The notes: generated from the sequence alone by a model not told the origin. Shown: positions 31,428 to 44,300, counted from the stretch's first letter. The stretch: DNA of 64,000 bases from Podarcis raffonei (GCF_027172205.1 NC_070615.1:44066501-44130500); one strand, 5' to 3'. Program-made: numbers and translations.

Positions 31428-31528
31428 ACTTACATCCATGTCTAGAAAGCATGGGGCAAACAGAAAACTGCTTGGGTTGGGACAAGCAGAAGGGTGGATT
31501 AACTTTCCTTTCATGGAGGAAGCAACTA

Positions 31529-31770
31529 CAGTGGTACTTCGGGTTACAGACGCTTCAGGTTACAGATGCTTCAGGTTACAGACTCCGCTAAGCCAGAAAT
31601 ATTACCTTGGGTTAAGAACTTTGCTTCAGGATGAAAACAGAAATCGCGCAGCAACGGCGCGGCGGCAATGGGAGGCCCCATTAGCTATAGTGGTGCTTCA
31701 GGTTAAGAACAGTTTCAGGTTAAGAACGGACCTCCAGAACGAATTAAGTTCTTAACCCGAGGTACCACTG
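31529..31770 (-). mobile_element. TA-flanked CAGTGGTACC MITE
   Basis: CAGTGGTACTTCGGGTTACA to AACCCGAGGTACCACTG, with TA at both sides. Confidence 0.9.
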
Positions 31771-32134
31771 TAATTAGTAGCCCAAATTGACAGGAGAAGG
31801 TGCTTCTCCCTTTACCAAAAGACCAGGAGGGAAAGTCTGGAAGCGGGTCTCGTGCAGTTCTTTTAAGAGAGAGGGGTGTGTGTGCGCCTGTTTAGACACT
31901 GAGATTTTATTAGTCACAACACAAAATGCAGAAGTGCTGACTCACCGCTTTGGCAGGACATCTTAATCCCCAGCTGTTGCACAGAACTGGAATACTCCCT
32001 TTGGTATCCTCACCATGGCAGAGGCTGGATATTGGTCCAAACAAGGGCAGAACTTTCTCTTGGGCTTCTATTTACAGAAGCAGCCCGGGGTTTCTCCATC
32101 AGGGAAAAGGCCTGCAATCTTCCCTCCCTCTTCA

Positions 32135-32262
32135 AAGAATCATAGGGAGTTGGTAGACCCCCTGCAATGCTGAAATACTGCCCACAGTCGTCCCTGGGTG
32201 GGCTCGAACCAGCAACCTTCTGGTTGACAGCCAGACACACTGACCCATTGCGCCACAGGATG
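32135..32262 (-). mobile_element. tRNA-headed SINE with CR1-like tail
   Basis: On the minus strand TCCTGTGGCGCAATGGGTCA, an anticodon-arm-like CTGGCTGTCAACCAG and a B box GGTTGCTGGTTCGAGCCCA. A tail like the CR1 3' end follows: GCATTGCAGGGGGTCTACCA, ACTCCCTATGATTCTT. A different tRNA head from 7705-7858. Confidence 0.65.
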
Positions 32263-32561
32263 CAGAGTTTCCTGGGGGTCGCCCCTCAAAAGCCCACCCG
32301 TTGGCTTAAGACCGAGTCATCGAGCTTCCCCCTTACTGCAGATCCAAAATATTGCCTGCATGCTTGCAGCTTGAGTGTATACCTGGTAGTTAGGGATCGG
32401 GGGATAAATTAGGCTCCATTCAGATTTAAAGGCCACCCAACCTGGGTAACACTATCCAAACCAATTTGAGGACTAAAAGGCAACTATCCTTAAGAATTCT
32501 CCGAATTTTCCAGCGTAGTTGCCATGTGCCCCAGAATGTATATCGCGGAGCAAAGTGTGCA

Positions 32562-32918
32562 TAAAGGTAAAGGTAAAGGGACCCCTGACCATTAGGTCCA
32601 GTTGTGGCTGACTCTGGGGTTCTGGCGCTCATCTCGCTTTATTGGCCGAGGGAGCTGGCGTACAGCTTCCGGGTCGTGTGGCCAGCATGACTAAGCTGCT
32701 TCTGGCGAACCAGAGCAGCGCACGGAAACGCCGTTTACCTTACCACCGGAGCAGTACCTATTTATCTACTTGCACTTTGACGTGCTTTCGAACTGCTAGG
32801 TTGGCAGGAGCAGGGACTGAGCAGCGGGAGCTCACCCCATCGTGGGGATTCGAACCGCCGACCTTCTGATCAGCAAGTCCTAGGCTCTGTGGTTTAACCC
32901 ACAGCGCCACCCGTGTCC
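32562..32918 (-). mobile_element. Sauria SINE, full length with target duplication
   Basis: (AAAGGT)n tail to head ending CGCCACCCGTGTCC. Flanks AAAGTGTGCA and AAAGTATGCA look like a duplication with one mismatch. Confidence 0.93.
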
Positions 32919-33375
32919 AAAGTATGCAAAGTAGCACATGAATTGGTGAAAACAGTGCACAAGGTTGCATTATATTATGGGAAGCCGCTTTTGTAAAAAT
33001 CGGCATGTTCGCTAGAGAAACTCACACTACAATGTGAATGAATTTTCACAAGGATTTTTTTCCCCTTTTAATGCAACCTGATGTGGAAATATGCAAAACA
33101 AAACTGAAGGTTGGAAACTGAAATTGTCCGATTTGCCCATACCTTTCCCTTTTTTCCACTGCCTGTAGTCACCCCTTCTCCTCAAATCTAGCTCCTGACC
33201 CAACCCCTGACTCCATAAAAAATAAATAAATCTAGGGTTGCAAGAGGATCCTTCAAAGGGCTCCTGCACCTTTAATAGCTGGGTTGAAATGGGGATCTCA
33301 GGAGGTCTAGCAAAAAAGAACTGGGCCGCTGCACCTTTAATAGTAGAGCAGAAGAGGGGATCTCAGCTGGTATAG

Positions 33376-33850
33376 CCAGCAGTTGCAGAAGACATGCTTG
33401 TTGTTTAGTCGTTTTGTTGTGCCTGACTCTTCGTGATCCCATGGACCAGAGCACGCCAGGCACTCTTGTCTTCCACTGCCTCCCACAGTTTGGTCAAACT
33501 CCTGCTGGTAGCTTCTATGACACTGCCCAACCATCTCGTCCTCTGTCGTCCCCTTCTCCTTGGGCCCTCCATCTTTCCCAACATCAGGGTCTTTTCCAGG
33601 CAGTCTTCTCTTCTCATGAGGTGGCCAAAGTATTGGAGCCTCAGCTTCAGGATCTGTCCTTCCAATGAGCACTCAGGGTTGATTTCCTTCAGAATGGATA
33701 GGTTTGATCTTCTCGCAGTCCATGGGACTCTCAAGAGTCTCCTCCAGCACCATAATTCAAAAGCATCAATTCTTTGGCGATCAGTCTTCTTTATGGTCCA
33801 GCTCTCACTTCCATACATCACCACTGGGAAAACCATAGCTTTAACATGCT
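33376..33850 (-). mobile_element. BovB (RTE-clade) LINE, 3' end
   Basis: The minus strand encodes YGSESWTIKKTDRQRIDAFE, LWCWRRLLRVPWTARRSN, LQYFGHLMRREDCLEKTLM and DKSAWRALVHGITKSQ, the highly conserved C terminus of BovB. Ends in the BovB 3' sequence (on plus, TTGTTGTTTAGTCGTTTTGT). About 160 codons without a stop on this frame's main part; otherwise 5'-truncated. Confidence 0.92.
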
Positions 33851-34360
33851 ACATCTTGCCAAACCAGCTTCCCTGACCTTCCCTCTGCTACACAGCTTTA
33901 TTAAAGGGACAAAAGCCCCAGCTGGGTCAGTGGCAGAGCTGCATGCTCTGGCACCCGGGAGCAGAGAGCAGGCGGGGGCGTGGCTGGCGCACGTGGGGCA
34001 TGGCGCCAGCGTGGTGGTGGGAGGCCACAATGGTACCCCCCTCCCCGATGGTGCCAGGGGTGGTGCGCTCCCCCCGCCCCCCTTTCCTCTGCCAGTGACC
34101 TGGGTTTCCCCCCACCTGGCCACTCAAACAGGGCTGTTTCAAACACTTTTTAAAAACCATTGTGGAACTAATGTGGGCTGGATGGATGGACCAATGGCCT
34201 CTAGTGGTCTCCCTGGTGCACCCTTGACTTTGGCCTGGCCTTCTCTCCTCTCAGGTGCCAGCAGCTCCAACACTGATGGCTATTTGATATTTGCAAGTTT
34301 TTCCAATTAAGTTATCTTAACCTATTTAACTAAATAGTCTTTGAATTTCCTCCAGTCCTC

Positions 34361-34700
34361 CTTCTTCTGGTCGCGGACTCAGGACGAAAGGGGGAAACGT
34401 GCTAAGAGGAAGGCACGTTTGGCAAACCCTCACCATGATCAACTCCTACCCAGAAGCCATCCAGGCTTAGGATTTAAATATGAAATGTTAGAGAATAACA
34501 TGTTTAAAGTTAAAAGGAAAAGAAAGATGTTAAGTGATTAATTCTATAAGAAAATTGGTTTTGGAAAACTGTTACACTGAAATCCAGCCAGGGGGATTTG
34601 AGGAAGTCACTTAACAATGTTACTAAGATCGGATTAAGTACAATTAAGATGTATGTTTGTTTGTTTACAATTTTGGAAAATCAATAAAAATAATTGAAGG
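34361..34700 (+). mobile_element. L1-type 3' end
   Basis: AGAGAATAACATGTTTAAAG, a TTTGTTTGTTTACAATTTTG stretch and terminal ATCAATAAAAATAATTG. Confidence 0.45.
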
Positions 34701-35736
34701 GGGGGAAAACCACTGATGGATATTTGAAACCAGGTGGACCATTAAAGACAGAAGCACCTATCGTAACAGACTCCATGGAAACATAGAACGGACGTCTGCT
34801 GTGTAAGAATTGGAAGGTGCAATCTTCCTAGGAATTGTGCCAGCCTTCTCGCCCTTGTGGTTATTACTCTGAATTCATATATACAGGGGGAGAGATGGGC
34901 GATTGCTGTCACTGTAAGTCTTCACAGAATGGATGGAAATGTCTGAGAAATGGGAGTAGGAACCTGATTAACATGTTAAGGTCAGGTGTGCAATGAATAA
35001 GGTTTGGTAATATATAGGAGGTCCTTTTGCAGGAGTTCATAGGACGAATTCCTGACTAGTAGGACTCAGAAGTTTACATTAGTAAGTTTTTCTGTATGTG
35101 TACAAAGAGAGAGATGGTTTTCTGTTATATGATTATATATTGTTTTTAACAGATGGTAGCCAATTTTTGTAAGCTTGAGCCAAGTGGAGTTAAAGGCTTT
35201 TGACATTAGCACAGGCAATGATCTGAGGGGCAGAAGACTGTTTTTAGTTTATGCAACTGGAGAAAATTGGGTGACTTGGCTTTTTGATTGCACTTTTAAA
35301 GCAAAATTATTTGTAGTTTTAGGCTGAACTCATGCAGAAAGGATGTTGCATAATCAAACAGGCCACCAGAGAAGACTCCTAAGCCAAAATGCATTTGGAA
35401 TTTCAATTATCCAAATAATGTTTTGAACATCTTATGCTGACATTTGGCATCTAAAATATATGACTGAAGAACCATAGGGACATTTTGCATGTTGAACAGA
35501 AGTTTTCTTTTATTCAGATCATTGCATGTTGTGGAGACATTGTCAGGATAGATGATGACGAGTTTCTGGATTTAACTATTTCAGTTGTTGCATTGCAGAG
35601 ACTTCATATTTGGCATTTAGTTTTCTGGATTTCTGGATTCTTCTCTTTTCCTGTCATTTTTTTGTTTTGTTATAAGGTTCCTTTTTCCAATCTTGAGTTC
35701 TATTTTTTAAAAAAGAGTCCTGAAAACTCATCAGCG

Positions 35737-36260
35737 TTTTATTTATTATTTATTTCATAAAATGTATTCACCGCTTGATTGGAAAAACAAAAACAAAGCG
35801 GTTTACAAAATCTAAAACAGTAAATTCAAGAAAAACTTACAAAACTTACAAAACTTATTTAAAACATAGGAAACATAAAATGCTAAAGCATATTAAAATT
35901 ACCTTGACATTCTAAGCATCTGGGTAGGTTTGTCTAAACAGGAATTACCATATTTTTCTGTGTATAAGACTAGGTTTTTTTCCTTAAAAATGTTAAAAAT
36001 TTTGAGGCCTCTTATACACAGATACATCTCCCCCCATCTTCTTAAATTGGAGTCCCCAAAAATAGGGAGCGTCTTATACATGAGGGTGTCTTATAGACGG
36101 AAAAATACGGCATTTTAGCAGGCGCCAAAAAGGGTATAGTGAAGACGCCTGCTTGATCTCAAGAGGCAGGGAGTTCCAAAGTTTAGGTGCTGCTACACTA
36201 AATTATCAGGTTCTTACAAATGCCATACGGGTATTATGTAGTATCCGTAGCTGTGCCCAG
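35737..36260 (-). mobile_element. LINE 3' end, unnamed family, interrupted by a MITE
   Basis: ATAAAATGTATTCACCGCTT, CAAAGCGGTTTACAAAATCT, AGGCAGGGAGTTCCAAAGTT. The MITE at 35948-36110 divides it. Confidence 0.6.
35948..36110. mobile_element. CCGTATTTTT-family MITE, short copy
   Basis: CCATATTTTTCTGTGTATAA to TTATAGACGGAAAAATACGG, 163 bp, inserted in a LINE. TA is kept on the left; the right flank has mutated to CA. Confidence 0.8.
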
Positions 36261-36404
36261 TCTGACAATTTTAGTGCTATTTTCTCCCAGCATACACACT
36301 TTTGCATGCAATTCTTCCCCCCCCTCTCTTTTCCCCCTATTATGTTTCTACTGTGATTTTATTGGTGTTAGCTGCCCTGAGCCTGGCTCTGGCCAGGGAG
36401 GGCG

Positions 36405-37173
36405 GAGAGAAATGTAAAGTATTGCACTTGGGCAAAAAAAATGAGAGGCACAAATACAAGATGGGTGACACCTGGCTTGAGAGCAGTACATGTGAAAAGG
36501 ATCTAGGAGTCTTGGTTGACCACAAACTTGACATGAGCCAACAGTGTGACGCGGCAGCTAAAAAAGCCAATGCAATTCTGGGCTGCATCAATAGGAGTGT
36601 AGCATCTAGATCAAGGGAAGTAATAGTGCCACTGTATTCTGCTCTGGTCAGACCTCACCTGGAGTACTGTGTCCAGTTCTGGGCACCACAGTTCAAGAAG
36701 GACACTGACAAACTGGAACGTGTCCAGAGGAGGGCAACCAAAATGGTCAAAGGCCTGGAAACGATGCCTTATGAGGAACGGCTAAGGGAGCTGGGCATGT
36801 TTAGCCTGGAGAAGAGGAGGTTAAGGGGTGATATGATAGCCATGTTCAAATATATAAAAGGATGTCACACAGAGGAGGGAGAAAGGTTGTTTTCTGCTGC
36901 TCCAGAGAAGCGGACACGGAGCAATGGATCCAAACTGCAGGAAAGAAGATTCCACCTAAACATTAGGAAGAACTTCCTGACAGTAAGAGCTGTTTGACAG
37001 TGGAATTTGCTGCCAAGGAGTGTGGTGGAGTCTCCTTCTTTGGAGGTCTTTAAGCAGAGGCTTGACAACCATATGTCAGGAGTGCTCTGATGGTGTTTCC
37101 TGCTTGGCAGGGGGTTGGACTCGATGGCCCTTGTGGTCTCTTCCAACTCTATGATTCTATGATTCTATAAATA
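36405..37173 (+). mobile_element. CR1 LINE, 3' part
   Basis: The open frame to 36997 encodes [57 protein letters not shown] and [20 protein letters not shown], the C-terminal half of a CR1 reverse transcriptase. Ends with the typical CR1 terminus CTATGATTCTATGATTCTAT. Confidence 0.95.
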
Positions 37174-37584
37174 AAATTTAATCTAAATTAAAAGCAAAAA
37201 AGAGAGAGAAAGTAGGGTTGCAATATTTCAAAAAATGAAAACCAGGACACCCTGAAAGTTGTTGTTTTGTTGAGCTTTTTGTAGATAAACCCCAAAGTTC
37301 TTGAGCTTTTCTTTTACAAAAACCCAAACAACTCCAAACCCGCGATTGTTTGATTGACTTGCCTAAGATCCAGGACAAAGTGCCACCTTCTGGAAATTCT
37401 TCCTGGATGCCAATTCCACCTTTGAAATCCCGGTGATGTCTGGGAAAATCCAGACATATGACAGCCTGAAAGAAAGAAAGAAAATACATAGTCCTCTATC
37501 AAGGGTAATTCCCTTATCATGCACAGAAAGTGGTGGACCCTTTCAGCTCTTTCCTGAGAGCTTCCATTTCTTCTCCCAGTCTCT

Positions 37585-38135
37585 CCCCCTGGGATGAAGA
37601 AGATGATGATGATATTTATACCCCACCCATCTGGCTAAGTTTCCCCAGTCACTCTGGGCAGCTCCAACTGAATATTAAAAGCACAATAAAACATCAAACA
37701 TTAAAAACTTCCCTAAACAGAGCTGCCTTCAGACGTCTTCTAAAAGTCAGATAGTTGTTTATTTCCTTGACATCTGATCAGAGGGTGCCACCACCGAGAA
37801 CGTCCTCTGCCTAGTTCTCTGTAACTTGGCTTCTCGCAGGGAGGGAACCGCCAGAAGGCCCTCTGGGCTGGACCTCAGTGTCCAACGATGGCGGTGGAGA
37901 AGCTCCTTCAGGTATACTGGGCCGAGGCCATTTAAGGCTTTCAAGGTCAGCACCAACACTTTGAATTGTGCTCGGAAACATACTGGGAACCAATGTAGGT
38001 CTTTCAGGACCGGTGTTATAAGATCTTGCTGGCCACTCCCAGTCCAGCTGCTGAATTCTGGATAAGTTGTAGTTTCCGGGTCACCTTGAAAGGTAGCCCC
38101 ATATAGAGCGCATTGCAGTAGGTCGTCCATTCCCC
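37585..38135 (-). mobile_element. L2 LINE 3' part close to KPNA7
   Basis: GATGATGATATTTATACCCC, reversed L2 coding sequence ([19 protein letters not shown] on the minus strand). It ends about 175 bp upstream of the KPNA7 ATG. Confidence 0.85.
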
Positions 38136-38139
38136 GCCT

Positions 38140-38308
38140 CTCGCCCTGCCTTCCACCAAACATCCACCACCTTCCTGTGTTATTCTAGCACAAAATCAGA
38201 TTCTGCCAGCAACGGTCTGGAAGCACCCAGAACGAAATCTGACTCTGGTCTCTTAGGTGCCAAGCAGCCCCGTCGGCCATTTTGTGTCTCCTGAAGACAG
38301 CTGTGAAG
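38140..38308 (+). promoter_or_regulatory. KPNA7: Putative KPNA7 5'UTR / proximal promoter
   Basis: About 170 bp of unique-looking DNA separates the end of an L2 fragment from the KPNA7 ATG. A possible acceptor (GGTCTCTTAG, 38250-38259) could mark a spliced 5'UTR. I see no TATA box in it. Location inferred only from the gene start. Confidence 0.3.
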
Positions 38309-38374
38309 ATGCCAGTCACCAGTGAGCAAGAGAAGCGGATGCAGAAATTCAAAAACAGAGGCAAAAACCTTCTA
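38309..38374 (+). CDS. KPNA7: KPNA7 coding exon 1 (residues 1-22)
   Basis: Starts [19 protein letters not shown]. The ATG has A at -3. Donor GTAAGT. It is 22 codons, as in human KPNA7. Confidence 0.9.
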
Positions 38375-41300
38375 GTAAGTATGGGGAATCTTACCAGGAC
38401 TGAGAAACAAGTCTCTAGCTAGGCCGGCTGATGGATTAGGAAGCAGCAGAGCATGTGCAGTAAGGGGAGCAGAGCAGAAATGCAAACTTGTGCTTTGCAC
38501 ATGGAATTTGCAGACCGGGAATCTTCATATAATTGAGACAGTAGGAACTGCAACAGAATGTTGCAGCATAGTGCTCAAGTTGGTGCCAGAATTACTGGTA
38601 GAGGCTTGAATCCTCCCCCCTCTTCAAAACAGTTGGAGGCCTCTCCCTAGATTAGACTGCTGAGATGAAGGCCCTACACCTGCGTACACCTGAGACTTGG
38701 CCCTATCATCACGGCCACCCCAAGACAGTAACACTTACTTTTGTTTTTTTTAGCAATACTTGACTGTCTCCCTTTCTAGGAAATGCGAAGGCAAAGAGTG
38801 GAAACGGAAGTTGAACTTCGCAAGGCGAGGAAGGACCTGCAGATCTTGAAGCGGAGGAACATCAGTGTCAGCACAGAAGATGACCTCACACCAGAGAAGA
38901 ATCAGGTATGCACACAGAATCATGGAATTGTAGAGTTGGAAGGGACCTTGAGGGTCATCTAGTCCAACCCCCTGAAATGCAGGAATCTCAGCTAGAGCAT
39001 CCATGACAGATGGCCATCCAACCTCTGCTTAAAAACCTCCAAGGAAGGAGAGTTCACCACCTCCCGATGAAGTCCGTTCCACTGTCAAACAGCTCTTACT
39101 GTCAGAAAGTTTTTCTGTATGTTTCATTGGAATCTTGTTTCTTGTCACTTGAAGCCATGGGTTTGAGTCCTACCCTCCAAAGCAGGAGAAAACAAGCTTG
39201 CTCCATCTTCCATGTGACAGCCCTTGATATATCTGAAGATGGCTGTCATATCTCCTCTCAGCTGAGAGGAAGTATATTCTGAGAGGAGTGGCTAACTTGT
39301 GGCACAGCAGATATAGTTGGACTCAAACTCCCATCAGCCTCAGCCAGCATGGCCAAGGATGATGGGAGTCGTAGTCCAACACATCTGGACTGGAAGGCCA
39401 CTGGTTAGCCTACCTGCTCTATAGCAGCAGCCTTCAGAATTTCCAGATGTGACCCCTGACTTTGGTCTAAATAGGTAATAGGTAGTGGGTAGAGACCCAC
39501 TAAGGGACGCAGATGGCGCTGTGGGTAAAAGCCTCAGCGCCTAGGGCTTGCTGATCGAAAGGTCGGCGGTTCGAATCCCCGCGGCGGGGTGCGCTCCCGC
39601 TGCTCGGTCCCAGCGCCTGCCAACCTAGCAGTTCGAAAGCACCCTCGGGTGCAAGTAGATAAATAGGGACCGCTTACCAGCGGGAAGGTAAACGGCGTTC
39701 CATGTGCTGCGCTGGCTCGCCAGATGCAGCTTTGTCACGCTGGCCACGTGACCCGGAAGTGTCTCCGGACAAGCGCTGGCCCCCGGCCTCTTGAGTGAGA
39801 TGGGCGCACAACCCCAGAGTCTGTCAAGACTGGCCCGTACGGGCAGGGGTACCTTTACCTTTACCTTTTAGAGACCCACTACCGTATATTTGTATGGTGA
39901 TGGGGCTGCTGCTGCTGCAACCCACTTTAATGATAATAATTTTATTATTTATACCCTGCCCATCTGGCTGGGTTTACGCAACCACTTTAGATCAGGATGC
40001 AACCCAGTTGTTGTTGTCGTTCCTGGCCAGAGCAACCAAAATGTTCAAGGGGGTGGAGCCAATTCCCTTAGCAGAAAAGCTTGTAGCAGTTGTGACTGAT
40101 CCTGAGAAAAGGCAAGTCAGAAGCACCTCAACAGAAGTTTATGGTAAGGTAAAGGTAAAGGACCTCTGGAAGGTTAAGTCCAGTCAAAGGCGACTATGGG
40201 GTTGCAGCGCTCATCTCGCTTTCAGGCCAAGGGAGCTGGCATTTGTCCGCAGACAGCTTTCTGGGTCATGTGGCCAGCAGGACTAAACTGCTTCTGGTGC
40301 AACAGGACACCGTGATGGAAACCAGAGGCACAGAAATGCCGTTTACCTTCCCACCGAAGTGGTACCTATTTATCTACTTGCACTGGCGTGCTTTCGAACT
40401 GCTAGGTTGGCAGGAGCTGGGACAGAGCAACGGGAGCTCACCCCGTTGCGGGAATTCGAACCGCCAACCTTACGATCAGCAAGCCCAAGAGGCTCAGTGA
40501 TTTAGACCACAGCGCCACTTGCATCCTGAAAGCGAGATGAGTGCCGCAACCCCAAAGTCTTTAGAAGTTTATGGAACCATGCATTGCATGGAGAAAGTTG
40601 ACTGAGGAGGTTTTTCTCCCCCTCGTAACTTTAGAATTGGTGAGCATCTGAAAAAGCTGGAGGATTGAGAACAGATAAAAGATGGGACATCTTCATGAAA
40701 TATGGAACTCGCTGTTGTAAAGTAGTGATCCTGGGATCAAGTATTGCTGGGGGGGCCCTCAGGCAGGGAGCAACAATTAGTCCCCCAAGTGGGAGCATGT
40801 TAAGGGGGCTGGCTGGTTGCCAGCATTCCCCAGCCCCTATAAATCTCTGCGTTAACGGGAGAGAACACACCGTGTTTTAGACTTGCTGTTTGCTGTTCTG
40901 TAGCTGGTACCAGCTCCTGCCAACCTAGCAGTTTGAAAGCACGTCAAAGTGCAAGTAGATAAATAGGTACCACTCCAGTGGGAAGGTAAACGACGTTTCC
41001 GTGCGCTGCTCTGGTTCGCCAGAAGCGGCTTAGTCCTGCTGGCCACATGACCCGGAAGCTGAACGCTGGCTCCCTCGGCCAATAAAGCGAGATGAGCGCC
41101 GCAACCCCAGAGTCGGCCACGACTGGACCTAATGGTCAGGGGTCCCTTTACCTTTACCTTTAGCTGATACCAGAGAAGAAGCCAGTAGAGCCTGGTAACC
41201 CATTTTGGTGCCTGTGTGTGATTGATAAGTAGCTTGGAGGGAAAACTCAGGAAAGCAACCCCCTCCTTGACACTTAGATGGCTTTATAAGAGGATTGGGC

Positions 41301-44300
41301 AAATTCCTGGAGGAGAGGGTTGTCCATGACAACTAGTTACAACAGAATCCAACCTACCCAAGTTACCATGGCCAGTGTGGTGTAGTGGTTAAGAGGGGTG
41401 GACTTGTAATCTGGGGAACCGGGTTCGCATCTCTGCTCCTCCACATGCAGCTGCGGGGTGACCTTGGGCTAGTCTCACTTCTCTGAAGTCTCTCAGCCCC
41501 ACTCACCTCACAGAGTGTTTGTTGTGGGGGAGGAAGGAAAAGGAGAATGTTAGCCGCTTTAAGACTCCTTAAAGGGAGTGAAAGGCGGGATATCAAATCC
41601 AAACTCTTCTTCTTCTATGCCCCAAGTGACCATGTCTTGCTTGCTGGCTTTCCATTGAGGCATCTGGTTGACTGGCGAACAAGATTCTGGGTCAAATGGG
41701 CCATTGGCCTGATTCAGTAGGCTGGTCTTGTGGTCTCTGTCATGCCTGATTCATAATTCCCTTCTTCCCTAACCCAGGTTGCTCAAATTCCTTTGGAGGA
41801 AATAGTTGAGGCACTGAAATCAGACGATCAACATCTTATTCTCAAGGCAACCATGTCCATCAGGTATGTGAAGGCAAAGCTGATTCTTCTAACACCGCCT
41901 TCCCAATTCCAGTGCCCTTTGGAATATTGTTGGGACTACACCTCCCAGCCAGCAAGGCATGATGGGAGTTGTGGTCCAGCAACATCTGGAGGACCACAGG
42001 TGAGCTGCCACTGTTTTAAGCTCTTCCCTAGTGCCTCTGCTGGGATTGCTACACCTTCTGAAATATCTTGGATGGCAAGGCAGGGCAAAGGTTTCCTTGC
42101 CACAGCTGCAGAGCCCCAGTCTGTTCTGCTACCCAGCAAAACCAAAGGAAGCTTACAGGTGAGCTGAGATGTAATAAGGGAGAGATGGAAGGAAGGAGAA
42201 ATCGCAAAGGAAGGCTTCGAGATTATCTTAGAAGATTGGAGAACTGAGCCCCAACTAACAAAATGAATTTTGATAGAGACAAATGTCAGGTTCTGCACTT
42301 AGGTAGGAAGAATCAGATGCACAAATGTAAGATGGGGGACACCTGACTTGCCAGTAGTACATGTGAAAAGGGTCTAGGGGGTCTTAGTAGACGCCAAGCT
42401 TAACATGAGTCAACGGTGTGATGCAGCAGCAAAAAAAAGTTAATACTATTCTAGGCTGCATCACCAGAAGTATAGAGTCCAGATCAAGAGAAGTCATAAA
42501 GTAAAGGTAAAAGGACCCCTGACCATTAGGTCCAGTCGTGGACAACTCTGGGGTTGCAGCGCTCATCTCGCTTTATTGGCCGAGGGAGCCGGCATACAGC
42601 TTCCGGGTCATGTGGCCAGCATGACTAAGCCACTTCTGGCGAACCAGAGCAGCGCATGGAAACGCTGTTTACCTTCCCGCCAGAGCGGTACCTATTTATC
42701 TACTTACACTTGGACGTTCTTTCGAACTGCTAGGTTGGCAGGAGCAGGGACTGATCAATGGGAGCTCACCCCGTCGCGGGGAATCGAACCGCCCACCTTC
42801 TGATCGGCAAGTCCTAGGCTCTGTGGTTTAACCCACAGCGCCACCCGTGTCCCAACAAAGAAGTCATAGTACTGCTCTATTCTGCCTTGGTCAAACCACA
42901 CGTGGAGTTCTGTGTCCAGTTCTGGGAGCCACAATTTGGGAAGGATGTTGACAAGCTGCAGAGGAGGGTGATCAAGATGATCAAGGGTCTGGAAACCAAG
43001 CCTTAGGAGGAGCAGTTGAGATAGTTGGGCGTGTTTAGCTTGGATAGGAGGAGACTATATTTAAAGGGTTGTCACATGGAAGATGGAGCAAGCTTGTTTT
43101 ATCCTGTTCTGGCGGGTAGGACCTGGACCAACAGAATCAAGGGAAATTGCCTCACTGCATTTGAAGCCGCCAGTGTATATTTTTTCTGCAACAGCTTGAA
43201 ATCCTGTATATGTAGACTTTGTATTCACTGACCTTTGAATCTGTTGTCGTTCTACTGGCATTGCAAAATCTGGAGCAGTAGAAGTTAACTGGGAGTTCCC
43301 TGGTAGCTCTCTGGGCGAGCAACAAAGGTTTCTGACTCTGAGTTGTTTACCAATAGCTACAACTGAAAAGCTTTCCTGTCTCCCCCTCCCCAAATTAAAT
43401 TGCTGCAAAAACAATAAAAGGGAAAACCAAAAGTGGAATTTAGTGTGGAAGGGTTGGTGGACTTCTTTTGGGTGCTGATTATAAATTACTGGGCTGAGCT
43501 TGTGTTGGCCTTACGGAGGCACTCTGTTCAGCCAGCTACTATTTTGCTCATGGTTCTGGTTGCTAGATATTGGGACTTCTGGGTGGTTTTTTTTTTAAAA
43601 ATTGAGTCCTGCAAGCCTGAAGTCAGCCGACCTGTGCTCAATAGTTGATTAAGGCTCTCATCCATCTCCCCATTCACAGGAAACTACTCTCTCAACATAA
43701 GAACCCTCCCATTGACCAAGTCGTTGAAACTGGAGTCATTCCTAAACTCGTGGACTTTTTGTATCATCACGACGCTCCAAGCTTGCAGCTAGAGGCTGCT
43801 TGGGCGCTCACTAACATTGCTTCTGGGACACCTGAGCAGACCAGAGCGGTAGTGGAGGCCAATGCCGTGCAAGGCTTGATAGTCATCTTGTCTTCTCCAA
43901 AGATGCATATCTGTGAGCAGGCTGTGTGGGCCTTGGGGAACATAGCAGGTAAGTGGCGGTGCTTTTGGATTTCCAAGATGGCAGCCAATGAACTGCTGGG
44001 TCTTAGTCAGTGAGAGCCAAACCGTCAACATTTGGGGGAGCCAACAAGTCGTAGACCATCAACATGCCCGGCTAGATCAGTCATAAAGGCAGGCAATCCC
44101 AGTTCAAGGGGCGCTTGCCCATGCTGGAACCCAGTTCTCTTGTGACTGGTTCCCAACACAGGGTGCCCAGAACATTCTAGGGTCCACATGTAACTTCATT
44201 CTTGGTCCATCCTGCCTGGGCAGCAGAAAACCTTATGGCTTTCCCAGGTGCACAATGAAGTGAGCTAGGGGAGGGTTGCAATTCTTGTTATTTATTTGAT

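Larger units (their letters stand above)
28303..38308. other. Divergent intergenic region between MYH16 and KPNA7
   Basis: About 10 kb between the two gene starts. I find no further coding exon. Most of it is recognisable mobile-element remains: L2, CR1, BovB, SINEs, MITEs and an LTR-like piece. Regulatory sequence for both genes presumably lies in the unassigned parts, e.g. 28303-28700 and 34700-35740, but I recognise no defined element. Confidence 0.7.

Noticed and set aside
32190-32262. tRNA-Asp(GUC) gene on the minus strand
   Set aside because: An anticodon-arm-like hairpin and B box are visible, but the acceptor stem has mismatches and a CR1-like tail follows; it is a SINE head.
36302-36997. 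231-codon open frame as a host gene
   Set aside because: It is CR1 reverse-transcriptase C terminus followed by the CR1 3' end.
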